Shown one piece after another: positions 36,632 to 44,625 of a stretch of DNA of 47,943 nucleotides (position 1 is its first letter; the number at the start of each line of letters is the position of its first letter). Position numbers and translations under genes: made by a program. The notes beneath the pieces were generated by a model. The model did not search any database, was not told the origin of the DNA, and worked only from the letters and a program-made list of their open reading frames with translations. Origin of the DNA: JAISFI01 sp031552425 (GTDB lineage Bacteria > Bacteroidota > Bacteroidia > Bacteroidales > Azobacteroidaceae); NCBI GenBank assembly GCA_031552425.1, contig JAVBMM010000085.1:1-47943 (forward strand). Direction: 5' to 3'.

Positions 36632-37936
36632 ATGGCATCATTTGTTATAGAAGGTGGCCACCGGCTAAGTGGTGAAATTACACCTCAAGGGGCTAAAAAT
36701 GAAGCACTTCAGGTTTTATGTGCAGTTTTGCTTACTCCGAAAAAAGTAACTATCCATAATATCCCGGATATATTGGATGTGAACAATTTGATTTTATTGT
36801 TGATAGATATGGGGGTGAAAACTGAAAAATTATCTCCTCATACTTATACATTTCAAGCAGACGAAGTAAACATCGATTACCTTCAAACGGATGATTTTTT
36901 TAGAAAAAGTGCTTCTTTAAGGGGGTCTGTAATGATTGTAGGACCTTTGGTGGCACGTTTTGGGAAAGCCTTGATTCCTAAGCCTGGTGGAGATAAAATC
37001 GGACGTAGACGTTTGGATACTCATTTTGTCGGAATTCAAAAACTGGGAGCTGATTTCCTGTATGATGCTGATAGACAATTATATGAGGTTACAGCAAAAA
37101 AACTGCATGGAACATATATGTTGCTGGATGAGGCTTCTGTTACCGGAACCGCGAATATATTAATGGCTTCAGTGTTAGCGAAAGGAACAACAACCATATA
37201 TAATGCTGCTTGTGAACCTTATTTGCAACAACTTTCCAAGATGCTTATTGCTATGGGCGCAAAAATATCCGGAGTTGGTTCTAATTTGTTGACAATAGAG
37301 GGAGTCGATGCCTTAGGTGGATGTACTCACACTATTTTGCCGGATATGATTGAAACGGGAAGTTTTATCGGAATGGCTGCCATGACAGGTTCTGAAATTA
37401 CTATTAAAGATGTCTCCGTAGAAAATTTGGGTATCATCCCGGATGCCTTTCGTCGTATAGGAATCCAAGTAGATCAAGTCGGAGATGATTTGCATATACC
37501 GGCACTTGATTCATATTCCATAGAAACTTTTATAGATGGCTCTATTATGACTATCGCCGATGCTCCTTGGCCTGGATTGACCCCGGATTTATTGAGTGTG
37601 TTTTTGGTGGTTGCCACTCAGGCTGTAGGAAGTGTATTGATTCACCAGAAAATGATTGAGAGTCGTTTGTTCTTTGTTGATAAATTAATTGATATGGGGG
37701 CTCAAATTATACTTTGTGATCCTCATCGGGCTACTGTTATCGGATTAGGAAAACGTTTTCCGTTGCGCGGAGCAGTTATGGCTTCTCCAGATATTCGTGC
37801 CGGAATAGCTTTATTGATCGCAGCAATGAGTGCAGAGGGAGTAAGCCGGATTAATAATATCGATCAGATAGATAGAGGATATCAAAATATAGATTTGAGA
37901 TTGAATGTTCTTGGCGCTCGAATAACCCGTATATGA
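36632..37936 (+). CDS. murA: UDP-N-acetylglucosamine 1-carboxyvinyltransferase, Asp-type
   Basis: First committed step of peptidoglycan synthesis, transferring enolpyruvate from PEP to UDP-GlcNAc. It has 434 residues. The family signature GAKNEALQ is at about 20-27. In the flexible loop the residue equivalent to catalytic Cys115 of E. coli is Asp121 (PKPGGDKIGRRRLD; codon at 36992-36994). Such Asp-type enzymes stay active but are not alkylated by fosfomycin. It overlaps rimM by an ATGA (37933-37936). Confidence 0.96.
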   Translation: MASFVIEGGHRLSGEITPQGAKNEALQVLCAVLLTPKKVTIHNIPDILDVNNLILLLIDMGVKTEKLSPHTYTFQADEVNIDYLQTDDFFRKSASLRGSVMIVGPLVARFGKALIPKPGGDKIGRRRLDTHFVGIQKLGADFLYDADRQLYEVTAKKLHGTYMLLDEASVTGTANILMASVLAKGTTTIYNAACEPYLQQLSKMLIAMGAKISGVGSNLLTIEGVDALGGCTHTILPDMIETGSFIGMAAMTGSEITIKDVSVENLGIIPDAFRRIGIQVDQVGDDLHIPALDSYSIETFIDGSIMTIADAPWPGLTPDLLSVFLVVATQAVGSVLIHQKMIESRLFFVDKLIDMGAQIILCDPHRATVIGLGKRFPLRGAVMASPDIRAGIALLIAAMSAEGVSRINNIDQIDRGYQNIDLRLNVLGARITRI

Positions 37937-38457
37937 TTAAAAAAGAAGAAGTTACGCGTATTGGACAATTCAATAAGCCTCATGGTATAAAAGGAGAGTT
38001 ATCATTTACTTTTTCGAATGATGTATTTGATGGGAGTGAATGTGAATTTCTAATATGTGAATTGAATGGTATTTTTGTACCCTTTTTACTTGAAAGCTAT
38101 AAGTTTAAATCGGATGTTAGTGCATTTGTGAAATTAAAAGGAATCGATTCCGAACAAGATGCAAAGATGTTCACGAATTTGGACGTATATTTTCCTACCA
38201 AATACATTCCGGAAATTGGGATTACACCGGCTAAAGCTTGGAGTTTTTTTGTCGGATTTACTATGGAAGATGTTTCTCGGAACATTGCAATCGGAGAAAT
38301 TATTGAAATAGAAGAATCTACCGCCAATACGCTTTTCATTGTGGAAAACAATAATACTGAATATTTAATTCCGGCGGCAGAAGATTGGATTGTGGGAGTG
38401 GATATGGAAGAAAAAATACTTCAGGTGGAGCTTCCGGAGGGTTTAATCGATTTGTAA
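37933..38457 (+). CDS. rimM: Ribosome maturation factor RimM
   Basis: Assists 30S head assembly by binding ribosomal protein S19. It has 174 residues: an N-terminal beta-barrel (GQFNKPHGIKGELSF) and a C-terminal PRC-barrel-like domain with EYLIPAAEDWIVGVDMEEK. It is translationally coupled to murA and followed after 4 bases by the LptG-type permease. Confidence 0.93.
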   Translation: MIKKEEVTRIGQFNKPHGIKGELSFTFSNDVFDGSECEFLICELNGIFVPFLLESYKFKSDVSAFVKLKGIDSEQDAKMFTNLDVYFPTKYIPEIGITPAKAWSFFVGFTMEDVSRNIAIGEIIEIEESTANTLFIVENNNTEYLIPAAEDWIVGVDMEEKILQVELPEGLIDL

Positions 38458-38461
38458 AATC

Positions 38462-39547
38462 ATGAAGGTTCTTAAAAGAATAGATACATATATCATTAAA
38501 AAATTCCTCGGCACATACATTTTTGCCATTTTATTGATTATTTCTATTTCAGTGATGTTTGACCTGAATGAAAAAATAGATAAGTTTATTAAGACTGATG
38601 GACCTTCTGTTTCTGCGATTGTTTTTGATTATTACATGAATTTTATTCCGTATTTTGCGAATTTATTCAGTCCCCTTTTTACATTTATAGCAGTTATCTT
38701 TTTTACATCTAAATTGGCAGATAATTCGGAAATTATAGCCATGTTATCCGGTGGGATTAGTTTTCCAAGGTTGATGAGGCCTTATATGATTTCAGCCGCA
38801 ATGATTGCCATATTTACTTTTACATTAAATAGTTTTGTAATTCCTCCGGCAAATATTACCCGGATTAAATTTCAGAACAAATATATCAAAGATAGGAGCG
38901 TGGATTATGCACGGAATGTGCAATTGGAAGTTTCTCCCGGAGTGATAGCGTACATCGGAAGTTATAATGATAAAATGGCGACCGGAAGACAATTTTCTTT
39001 AGAGAAATTCGATGGAAAAGAGCTTGTTTCCAGATTGACTGCTCAAACGATTATTTATGATTCTCTTAACCGATGGACAATCCAAGATTACATGATTCGT
39101 AATTTCACAGGAATGAAAGAAAATATTATTCACGGAGATGTAATTGATACGACGTTAGTAATGATTCCTTCAGATTTTCTAATTGCGGTTAATGATAGTG
39201 AACAAATGACTACTCCGGAGCTTAGAAAGTATATCAATAGACAAAAAGAAAGGAAAATAGGAAATATACAATTGTTTGAAATTGAATATCATCAGCGATT
39301 TTCAATGACCTTTGCCGCTTTTATATTGACTATCATAGGGGTTTCTCTTTCTTCCCGGAAAATAAAAGGAGGGATGGGTTTTAATATTGGAATGGGATTA
39401 TTACTTAGTTTTTCTTATATTCTTTTCATGCAAGTGACATCTACTTTTGCTATTTCCGGCTATGTGAGTCCTTTTGTCGCTGTTTGGATTCCTAATGTGG
39501 TTTACGCTTTTATTGCCATCTACTTATATCGAAAAGCACCCAGATAA
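38462..39547 (+). CDS. YjgP/YjgQ family LPS-export permease (LptF/LptG type)
   Basis: Membrane protein of 361 residues in the LptF/LptG family, which forms the inner-membrane core of the LPS transporter with LptB. Three membrane segments at the N-terminus (about 15-125), a periplasmic beta-jellyroll (about 130-270), and three at the C-terminus (about 280-355) match the family. The start IDTYIIKKFLGTYIFA is characteristic. Bacteroidota often carry two such paralogues; which one this is cannot be told. It converges on tgt with only 15 bases between and no clear terminator. Confidence 0.92.
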   Translation: MKVLKRIDTYIIKKFLGTYIFAILLIISISVMFDLNEKIDKFIKTDGPSVSAIVFDYYMNFIPYFANLFSPLFTFIAVIFFTSKLADNSEIIAMLSGGISFPRLMRPYMISAAMIAIFTFTLNSFVIPPANITRIKFQNKYIKDRSVDYARNVQLEVSPGVIAYIGSYNDKMATGRQFSLEKFDGKELVSRLTAQTIIYDSLNRWTIQDYMIRNFTGMKENIIHGDVIDTTLVMIPSDFLIAVNDSEQMTTPELRKYINRQKERKIGNIQLFEIEYHQRFSMTFAAFILTIIGVSLSSRKIKGGMGFNIGMGLLLSFSYILFMQVTSTFAISGYVSPFVAVWIPNVVYAFIAIYLYRKAPR

Positions 39548-39562
39548 GACAAAATAAAAATA

Positions 39563-40696
39563 TTATAACCTTTGTTGTAATAAAGAGATATTTTTTCTTT
39601 TCCATTCGGTAAAATCTCCCGTAATGATATGCTTGCGGGCTTCTTTTACTAACCAAATGTAAAATGCCAGGTTGTGAATGGATGCAATTTGTAATGCTAA
39701 AATTTCGTCAACCATGAAAAGATGACGCAAATATGCTTTGGAGTAAAGCTTATCCACAATAGAAGCTCCATCTTCTTCGATAGGAGAAAAATCGTCTGCC
39801 CAGCGCTTATTACGCATATTCATAATCCCGTTTTTAGTGAATAATTGTCCGTTCCTACCGTTACGGGTAGGCATGATGCAGTCGAACATATCCACTCCAC
39901 GTTCAATACATTCCAGTAAATTGGCAGGAGTACCGACTCCCATTAAGTATCGAGGTTTTTCTTCCGGTAATATTTCGTTGACTAATTCTACCATTTCATA
40001 CATTTTTTCGGTAGGTTCTCCTACAGCTAAACCTCCTATTGCATTGCCCGGAGCATTTTTAGATGCGATGTTTTCTGCTGCTTTTTTTCTTAAGTCCGGA
40101 TATATACAACCTTGTACTATAGGAAAAAGATTTTGTTCGTAGCCGTACTTATTTTCCGTTTCATTGAAACGTTTTATGCATCGATCTAACCATCTTTCTG
40201 TTAGATCCAAAGATTTTTTTGCATAATTGTAATCTGCATCTCCCGGAGTACATTCATCAAATGCCATGATGATATCCGCTCCGATGCTCCGTTGTATATC
40301 CATTACATTTTCAGGAGTGAAAAGATGTTTTGATCCATCTATGTGTGAACGAAATTCAGCTCCTTCTTCTTTCAATTTACGGTTATGTGCTAAAGAAAAT
40401 ACTTGAAATCCTCCACTATCAGTTAAAATAGGCTTATTCCAACCATTGAATCGATGTAATCCTCCTGCTTTTTCTAAGATATCAATTCCTGGTCGGAGGT
40501 ACAAATGGTATGTATTTCCGAGGATTATTTCTGCTTTAATATCTTCTTTTAATTCAGTAAAATGTACAGCTTTGACGGATGCTTGGGTTCCTACAGGCAT
40601 GAAAATGGGAGTCTCTATAATTCCATGATCTGTAGTTATTTTTCCTGCCCTGGCTTTAGAATGAGGATCTGTATGTTGTAATTCGAATTTCATCAT
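39563..40696 (-). CDS. tgt: Queuine tRNA-ribosyltransferase lacking the usual zinc cysteines
   Basis: Exchanges guanine 34 in GUN-anticodon tRNAs for a queuosine precursor. It has 377 residues. Substrate-binding Asp93 in TDSGGFQVFSL and probable nucleophile Asp272 in MFDCIMPTRNGRNG are present, as is GGLAVGEP. The zinc site of the E. coli and Zymomonas enzymes (CxCxxC plus His) is not seen: the segment at residues 305-320 (39737-39784) reads PIEEDGASIVDKLYSK, although His341 in SIHN remains. The second Met is an alternative start. A good promoter lies at 40714-40746. Confidence 0.93.
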   Translation of the reverse strand: MMKFELQHTDPHSKARAGKITTDHGIIETPIFMPVGTQASVKAVHFTELKEDIKAEIILGNTYHLYLRPGIDILEKAGGLHRFNGWNKPILTDSGGFQVFSLAHNRKLKEEGAEFRSHIDGSKHLFTPENVMDIQRSIGADIIMAFDECTPGDADYNYAKKSLDLTERWLDRCIKRFNETENKYGYEQNLFPIVQGCIYPDLRKKAAENIASKNAPGNAIGGLAVGEPTEKMYEMVELVNEILPEEKPRYLMGVGTPANLLECIERGVDMFDCIMPTRNGRNGQLFTKNGIMNMRNKRWADDFSPIEEDGASIVDKLYSKAYLRHLFMVDEILALQIASIHNLAFYIWLVKEARKHIITGDFTEWKRKNISLLQQRL

Positions 40697-40713
40697 CTTC
40701 TATTTTGCGAATG

Positions 40714-40746
40714 CAAAAATACGAAACTCTTTTCATTATTGGCAAT
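40714..40746 (-). promoter_or_regulatory. tgt promoter
   Basis: On the minus strand ATTG (40746-40743) and the full-match -7 box TATTTTTG (40721-40714) are separated by 21 bases, 17 bases before the tgt ATG. It overlaps the divergent promoter of the methyltransferase gene. Confidence 0.6.
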
Positions 40747-40752
40747 GTTTCC

Positions 40753-40760
40753 TATCTTTG
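40753..40760 (+). promoter_or_regulatory. -7 box upstream of the methyltransferase gene
   Basis: TATCTTTG, a full TAnnTTTG match, 24 bases before ATG 40785. The -33 region is poor. Because the tgt promoter lies within 10 bases on the other strand, the two may compete for polymerase. Confidence 0.5.
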
Positions 40761-40784
40761 CGAACAATCTCAAAGACGAATAAA

Positions 40785-41687
40785 ATGATATTTCCTTTCG
40801 AATGTCCTGTTTGTGGTAAAATGATCACTCAAGTTGCTTTCTCATGTAAAGATTATAGTGTGAGTGGTGAGGTTTTTGATATATGTACATGTAATAATTG
40901 TTCTTTTTCGTCTACCCAGCCTCAACCATCGACTTTGGAAATTGGAAAGTATTATCAAACGGAAGAATATATTTCTCATTCAGATACCCATAAAGGAATC
41001 GTTAATAAGTTATATCACATCATTCGGAAGCGAAATACAAAAAATAAGCTGAAAAGGGTCAATCAATTTTCCGGAAGAAAAGGTTCTTTGTTGGATATAG
41101 GTTGCGGAACCGGTTATTTTTTATCGGTTTGCCGTCAAGACGGATGGAATATAACAGGAGTGGAGGTGAGTGACATTGCTCGAAATATTGCAGAAAACCG
41201 GGTCGGAAAAAATATATTTTCTTCTTTAGATTTATTGAATCCGGAAGAAAAAAAGTTTGATGTAATTACTTTATGGCATGTCTTTGAACATTTGCATGAT
41301 ATTAATGCTTCTATACAACAAATTATCCGTTTGTTGAATATAGATGGTGTATTGATTCTTGCATTGCCGAATCCTGAAAGTTTTGATGCAAAATATTATA
41401 AAGAATATTGGGCTGCATACGATGTTCCGAGACATTTATCGCATTTTTCTCCTCAATCGGTTAAGCTACTTATACGAAAATATGGAATGAAAGTCGATGC
41501 GGTTATTCCTATGTGTTTTGATGCTTTCTATATCAGTATGCTAAGTGAACAATTGAAAGGTTCCGGAAAAATATCCACATTATTCAAGGGCTTTTGGATC
41601 GGTTTAAAGTCTAATTTCATGGCCCGTAAGGATAGAAATTATTCGAGCTTAATCTATGTGTTCTCTAAAGAAAATAAAGGATGTTAG
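40785..41687 (+). CDS. Class I SAM-dependent methyltransferase with N-terminal zinc-ribbon motif
   Basis: Protein of 300 residues. I start it at ATG 40785 (MIFPFECPVCG), because the TTG further upstream overlaps the promoter. An N-terminal CPVC (Cys7, Cys10) and CTCNNC (Cys36, Cys39) pair makes a likely zinc ribbon. The SAM-binding motif LLDIGCGTGYFL is at 102-113, followed by ITGVEVS and the LWHVFEHLHD post-motif typical of Methyltransf_23 proteins. Relatives act on sugars, lipids or quinones; the substrate here is unknown. It is a single gene, divergent from tgt. Confidence 0.88.
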   Translation: MIFPFECPVCGKMITQVAFSCKDYSVSGEVFDICTCNNCSFSSTQPQPSTLEIGKYYQTEEYISHSDTHKGIVNKLYHIIRKRNTKNKLKRVNQFSGRKGSLLDIGCGTGYFLSVCRQDGWNITGVEVSDIARNIAENRVGKNIFSSLDLLNPEEKKFDVITLWHVFEHLHDINASIQQIIRLLNIDGVLILALPNPESFDAKYYKEYWAAYDVPRHLSHFSPQSVKLLIRKYGMKVDAVIPMCFDAFYISMLSEQLKGSGKISTLFKGFWIGLKSNFMARKDRNYSSLIYVFSKENKGC

Positions 41688-41827
41688 AGTATTACTATAA
41701 GTCTTCTCTTATTATTCAATCTTGTAAATTTTATATTTCTTTAATAAGTTTCCATCTGAAAAATCAGCCGAAAAAATGCCGGAGAGAATATGAATGTGTT
41801 TTTATATGCTATTTAAGTGAAATTTAT

Positions 41828-41888
41828 ATATAGTAGGGCTGCAGATGTCATGTAGTAGGACTATAATGCTTCTGTAGCCCTACTATAT
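41828..41888. repeat. Large inverted repeat with nested hairpin
   Basis: Left arm 41828-41845 and right arm 41871-41888 pair over 18 bases with a single G-T wobble (core TAGTAGGGCTGCAGA against TCTGTAGCCCTACTA). The 25-base loop holds a further TAGTAGGACTA mini-hairpin whose TAGTAGG repeats the outer arm. It is followed by TATTTTAT. It may be a terminator for the methyltransferase gene or a small non-autonomous repeat element; TA-rich flanks would suit either. Confidence 0.75.
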
Positions 41889-41934
41889 TTTATAAAAAAA
41901 GGGAGGGTTTTTAGTATAAAATGATACAAAAAAA

Positions 41935-41965
41935 GGCTTGAAAAAATGTTTCCAAGCCCTTTTTC
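41935..41965 (+). terminator. Terminator-like hairpin
   Basis: GGCTTG (41935-41940) and CAAGCC (41953-41958), flanked by an A-run on the left and CTTTTTC on the right. It works in both directions between the convergent methyltransferase and pyrophosphatase genes. Confidence 0.65.
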
Positions 41966-42153
41966 TCACAAGTTGATGTACCTGTGACATTACCCTATAG
42001 ATAGGGTTTATATGTTTTTATTTAACTTCTTCCGGCTTCCTTACCGGCGAACAGCTGTATGGCAATGATTGAGGCTGCAAATATAAGTACCCAAAAGGAT
42101 AATTTATTGCATTATTCCAACATCTTACTCCACTATTTCAACCAAAAACTCAC

Positions 42154-42210
42154 TTTGTTCGCGTTAGGGTCGCTGTCGCTCCCTGTGAAGTTCTTGGAGA
42201 CACGAACAGA
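42154..42210. other. GC-rich structured patch, possible gene remnant
   Basis: About 55% GC by hand count over 53 bases, in surroundings near 25%. TTTGTTCG (42154-42161) can pair with CGAACAGA (42203-42210) using one wobble, and AGGG (42166-42169) with CCCT (42181-42184). On the minus strand it reads as a hydrophilic 26-codon stretch ending at a TAG, without a start codon. It could be a fragment of a lost gene or a small structured RNA; neither is proved. Confidence 0.45.
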
Positions 42211-42234
42211 TTTAGATATTAGAAGTATTAAATA

Positions 42235-42283
42235 AATTAAAAAGTCAAGAAAGATTTTAATTTACTTTCTTGACTTTTTAATT
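42235..42283. terminator. Terminator downstream of the membrane pyrophosphatase gene
   Basis: Perfect 19-base arms (42235-42253 and 42265-42283; core AAAAAGTCAAGAAAG) with an 11-base loop and A/T-runs at both ends. It is the last strong hairpin before the hppA stop at 42334, so it most likely ends that transcript. Confidence 0.85.
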
Positions 42284-42333
42284 GTATTAATATAGAGGGA
42301 TTTATCCCTTTAATTAGCTTTGGTAATAATCTA

Positions 42334-44538
42334 TTAGAAAAGTGACCAAGTTACTGTTAATCCGGCCATTATGATTGCTACCATGCTCATTAATTTAATG
42401 AGGATATTTAAGCTTGGTCCGGAAGTATCTTTAAATGGATCTCCAACGGTATCTCCTACAACTGTAGCTTTATGGGCATCTCCACCTTTTCCTCCGTGAT
42501 TGCCCTCTTCTACATATTTTTTAGCATTATCCCAAGCTCCTCCGGCGTTTGCCATGAATATAGCAAGTACAAAACCGGTACTTAGTCCCCCTACTAATAA
42601 ACCCATAACTCCTGAAACTCCAAAAATTAATCCGACGATAACCGGAGCGGCAATAGCAAGGATAGACGGAATAATCATTTCCCGTTGAGCCCCTTTGGTG
42701 GAAATTTCCACACAGCGAGCGTAATCCGGTTCAGCTTCTCCTGAAAGAATACCTTTTATTTCACGGAATTGTCTGCGCACTTCTTCTACCATATTGGCAG
42801 CTGCACGTCCCACAGCATTCATTGTCAATCCGCAGAAAAGGAAAGTCATCATAGATCCGAGAAACATACCTACCAACACTTTAGGATTCATCAGTGTAAT
42901 GTCATAATAAGCCATGAAATCCAAAAAATCAGCTTTGGATGTCTCTATAATGTTTCCATTAGACAATGTTAATGTATTTTGTCCTAACCGTATCAATCCT
43001 ATTTTTATCTCTTCTACATAAGATGCTAATAATGCCAAACCTGTTAGCGCCGCAGAACCAATTGCAAATCCTTTTCCTGTAGCAGCAGTAGTATTTCCTA
43101 ATGCATCTAAAGTATCAGTTCTTTGACGTACACTTTTGTCCAAGCCACTCATTTCGGCATTTCCTCCTGCATTATCTGCGATAGGGCCGTATGCATCTGT
43201 AGCTAAGGTTATTCCAAGAGTAGAAAGCATTCCGACAGCAGCAATACCGATTCCGTATAATCCCATTCCTACATTATTAAAATCGAAACCTGACGCGAAA
43301 AGGAATGCGGCAATAGTTCCAATAACAACAGCAATAACAGGGATGGCGGTAGACATCATGCCAAGTCCTAATCCGGAGATAATAACAGTAGCTGGACCTG
43401 TAAGTCCGGCTTCGGATACTTTTCGAGTAGGCTTGTAAGAGTGCGAAGTATAATATTCAGTGGCTTGTCCGATAACAATTCCTACTAATAAACCAATGAC
43501 AACAGAACAAGATATCCATTGCCAGTTCTCCATTTGTAACCAATAAAGAATTCCGAAAGTGGAGAAAATAATTAAAATAGAACTTAAATTTGTTCCAAAG
43601 GACAATGATTTTAGTAAGCCCTTCATAGATGCATTTTCTTTTGTGCGGACAGCAAAAATACCCAAAATGGATAAAATAATTCCCACTGCGGCAATCAACA
43701 TCGGAGCTATTACGGCTTTGTACTGCATGCTAACATCTCCGGAACTTACAAATGCTGCAGCTCCTAAAGCGGAAGTTGCGAGGATAGAACCACAATATGA
43801 CTCATATAAGTCTGCTCCCATTCCGGCAACATCTCCAACATTGTCTCCTACATTATCAGCAATAGTTGCAGGATTCCGAGGATCATCTTCCGGTATTCCG
43901 GCTTCTACTTTTCCCACTAAATCTGCGCCAACATCGGCAGCCTTGGTGTAAATTCCACCTCCTACGCGTGCAAAAAGAGCTTGAGTGGAAGCTCCCATCC
44001 CAAAAGTTAACATAGTAGTAGTAATGATGGTCAATTTGTGCATATCGTTGATGGATTCTGCAGGTATAAGCCAATTGAGGAGTAAATACCAAAAGGAAAT
44101 ATCAATTAATCCTAATCCAACTACAACTAAACCCATTACGGCTCCACTACGGAATGCTAATTGTAAACCTTGGTTTAGCGATTTTTCAGCCGCATGGGCG
44201 GTACGTGCAGAAGCATAAGTTGCCGTTTTCATACCTAGAAATCCTGCTAATCCTGAAAAGAAACCTCCTGTAAGAAAAGCAACAGGTACCCAATGGTTTT
44301 GAAGGTCAAATCCAAATGCCATGATGGCGAAAAGTAGAACAAGAATGAGAAAGACAATTCCCACTATTTTATATTGTTGTTTGAGGTATGACATGGCACC
44401 GACACGGACGTGTTGGGCAATTTTTTTCATTGTGTCTGTACCTTCATCCTTCTTCATCATCCATTTGAAGAAGTAAAATGCAAAAAATAGTGCCATAATG
44501 GATGCGATTGGCACGATCCAAAAAATACTTGTTACCAT
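42334..44538 (-). CDS. hppA: Membrane-bound K+-dependent pyrophosphatase (Na+ and/or H+ pumping)
   Basis: Polytopic ion pump of 734 residues driven by pyrophosphate hydrolysis. The substrate site DVGADLVGKVEAGIPEDDPR (202-221) and DNVGDNVGDVAGMGADLYES (228-247) are intact, with matching acidic motifs near the C-terminus (GDTVGDPFKDTSGP). GNTTAATGKG (481-490) has Ala at the position that is Lys in K+-independent enzymes, indicating K+ dependence. Several Bacteroidota enzymes of this type are known to pump Na+ together with H+; which ion is moved here cannot be decided by eye. A weak -7 box, TACTTTTA, lies at 44580-44573. Confidence 0.95.
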   Translation of the reverse strand: MVTSIFWIVPIASIMALFFAFYFFKWMMKKDEGTDTMKKIAQHVRVGAMSYLKQQYKIVGIVFLILVLLFAIMAFGFDLQNHWVPVAFLTGGFFSGLAGFLGMKTATYASARTAHAAEKSLNQGLQLAFRSGAVMGLVVVGLGLIDISFWYLLLNWLIPAESINDMHKLTIITTTMLTFGMGASTQALFARVGGGIYTKAADVGADLVGKVEAGIPEDDPRNPATIADNVGDNVGDVAGMGADLYESYCGSILATSALGAAAFVSSGDVSMQYKAVIAPMLIAAVGIILSILGIFAVRTKENASMKGLLKSLSFGTNLSSILIIFSTFGILYWLQMENWQWISCSVVIGLLVGIVIGQATEYYTSHSYKPTRKVSEAGLTGPATVIISGLGLGMMSTAIPVIAVVIGTIAAFLFASGFDFNNVGMGLYGIGIAAVGMLSTLGITLATDAYGPIADNAGGNAEMSGLDKSVRQRTDTLDALGNTTAATGKGFAIGSAALTGLALLASYVEEIKIGLIRLGQNTLTLSNGNIIETSKADFLDFMAYYDITLMNPKVLVGMFLGSMMTFLFCGLTMNAVGRAAANMVEEVRRQFREIKGILSGEAEPDYARCVEISTKGAQREMIIPSILAIAAPVIVGLIFGVSGVMGLLVGGLSTGFVLAIFMANAGGAWDNAKKYVEEGNHGGKGGDAHKATVVGDTVGDPFKDTSGPSLNILIKLMSMVAIIMAGLTVTWSLF

Positions 44539-44625
44539 GATATTTATAAAGATTTTAAAAATAATTTGGACGTAAAAGTAAACAATTTATGGGAATTTTT
44601 CATTATTATTGTAAATTAAAATAAT

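Larger units (their letters stand above)
41688..42333. other. 646-base spacer between convergent genes with hairpins and a GC-rich patch
   Basis: No complete gene is convincing here. From left to right it contains an 18-base-arm inverted repeat (41828-41888), a terminator-like hairpin (41935-41965), a palindrome ACCCTATAGATAGGGT (41992-42007), a short hydrophobic reading frame on the minus strand (42022-42111), a GC-rich patch (42154-42210), and a perfect 19-base-arm hairpin (42235-42283). This is far more structure than any other gap in the window. Confidence 0.7.

Noticed and set aside
41681..41833. A 50-codon plus-strand frame starting inside the end of the methyltransferase gene
   Set aside because: Low-complexity composition rich in Tyr, Ile and Lys as expected from AT-rich spacer, no recognisable motif, and its end lies in the arm of an inverted repeat.
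41828..41888. Invertible, phase-variable promoter of the Bacteroides type
   Set aside because: The arms enclose only 25 bases without a promoter box, both neighbouring genes point inwards, and no invertase gene is near.
41688..42333. tRNA, 5S rRNA or other standard RNA gene in the structured spacer
   Set aside because: No cloverleaf, no T-loop GTTCGAATC-type motif in the right context, and no resemblance to 5S, tmRNA or SRP RNA that I can see.
43559..43951. A 130-residue plus-strand frame opposite the pyrophosphatase gene
   Set aside because: It lies wholly within a conserved enzyme on the other strand, and its Ala/Pro/Ser-rich content reflects the reverse complement of membrane-helix codons.
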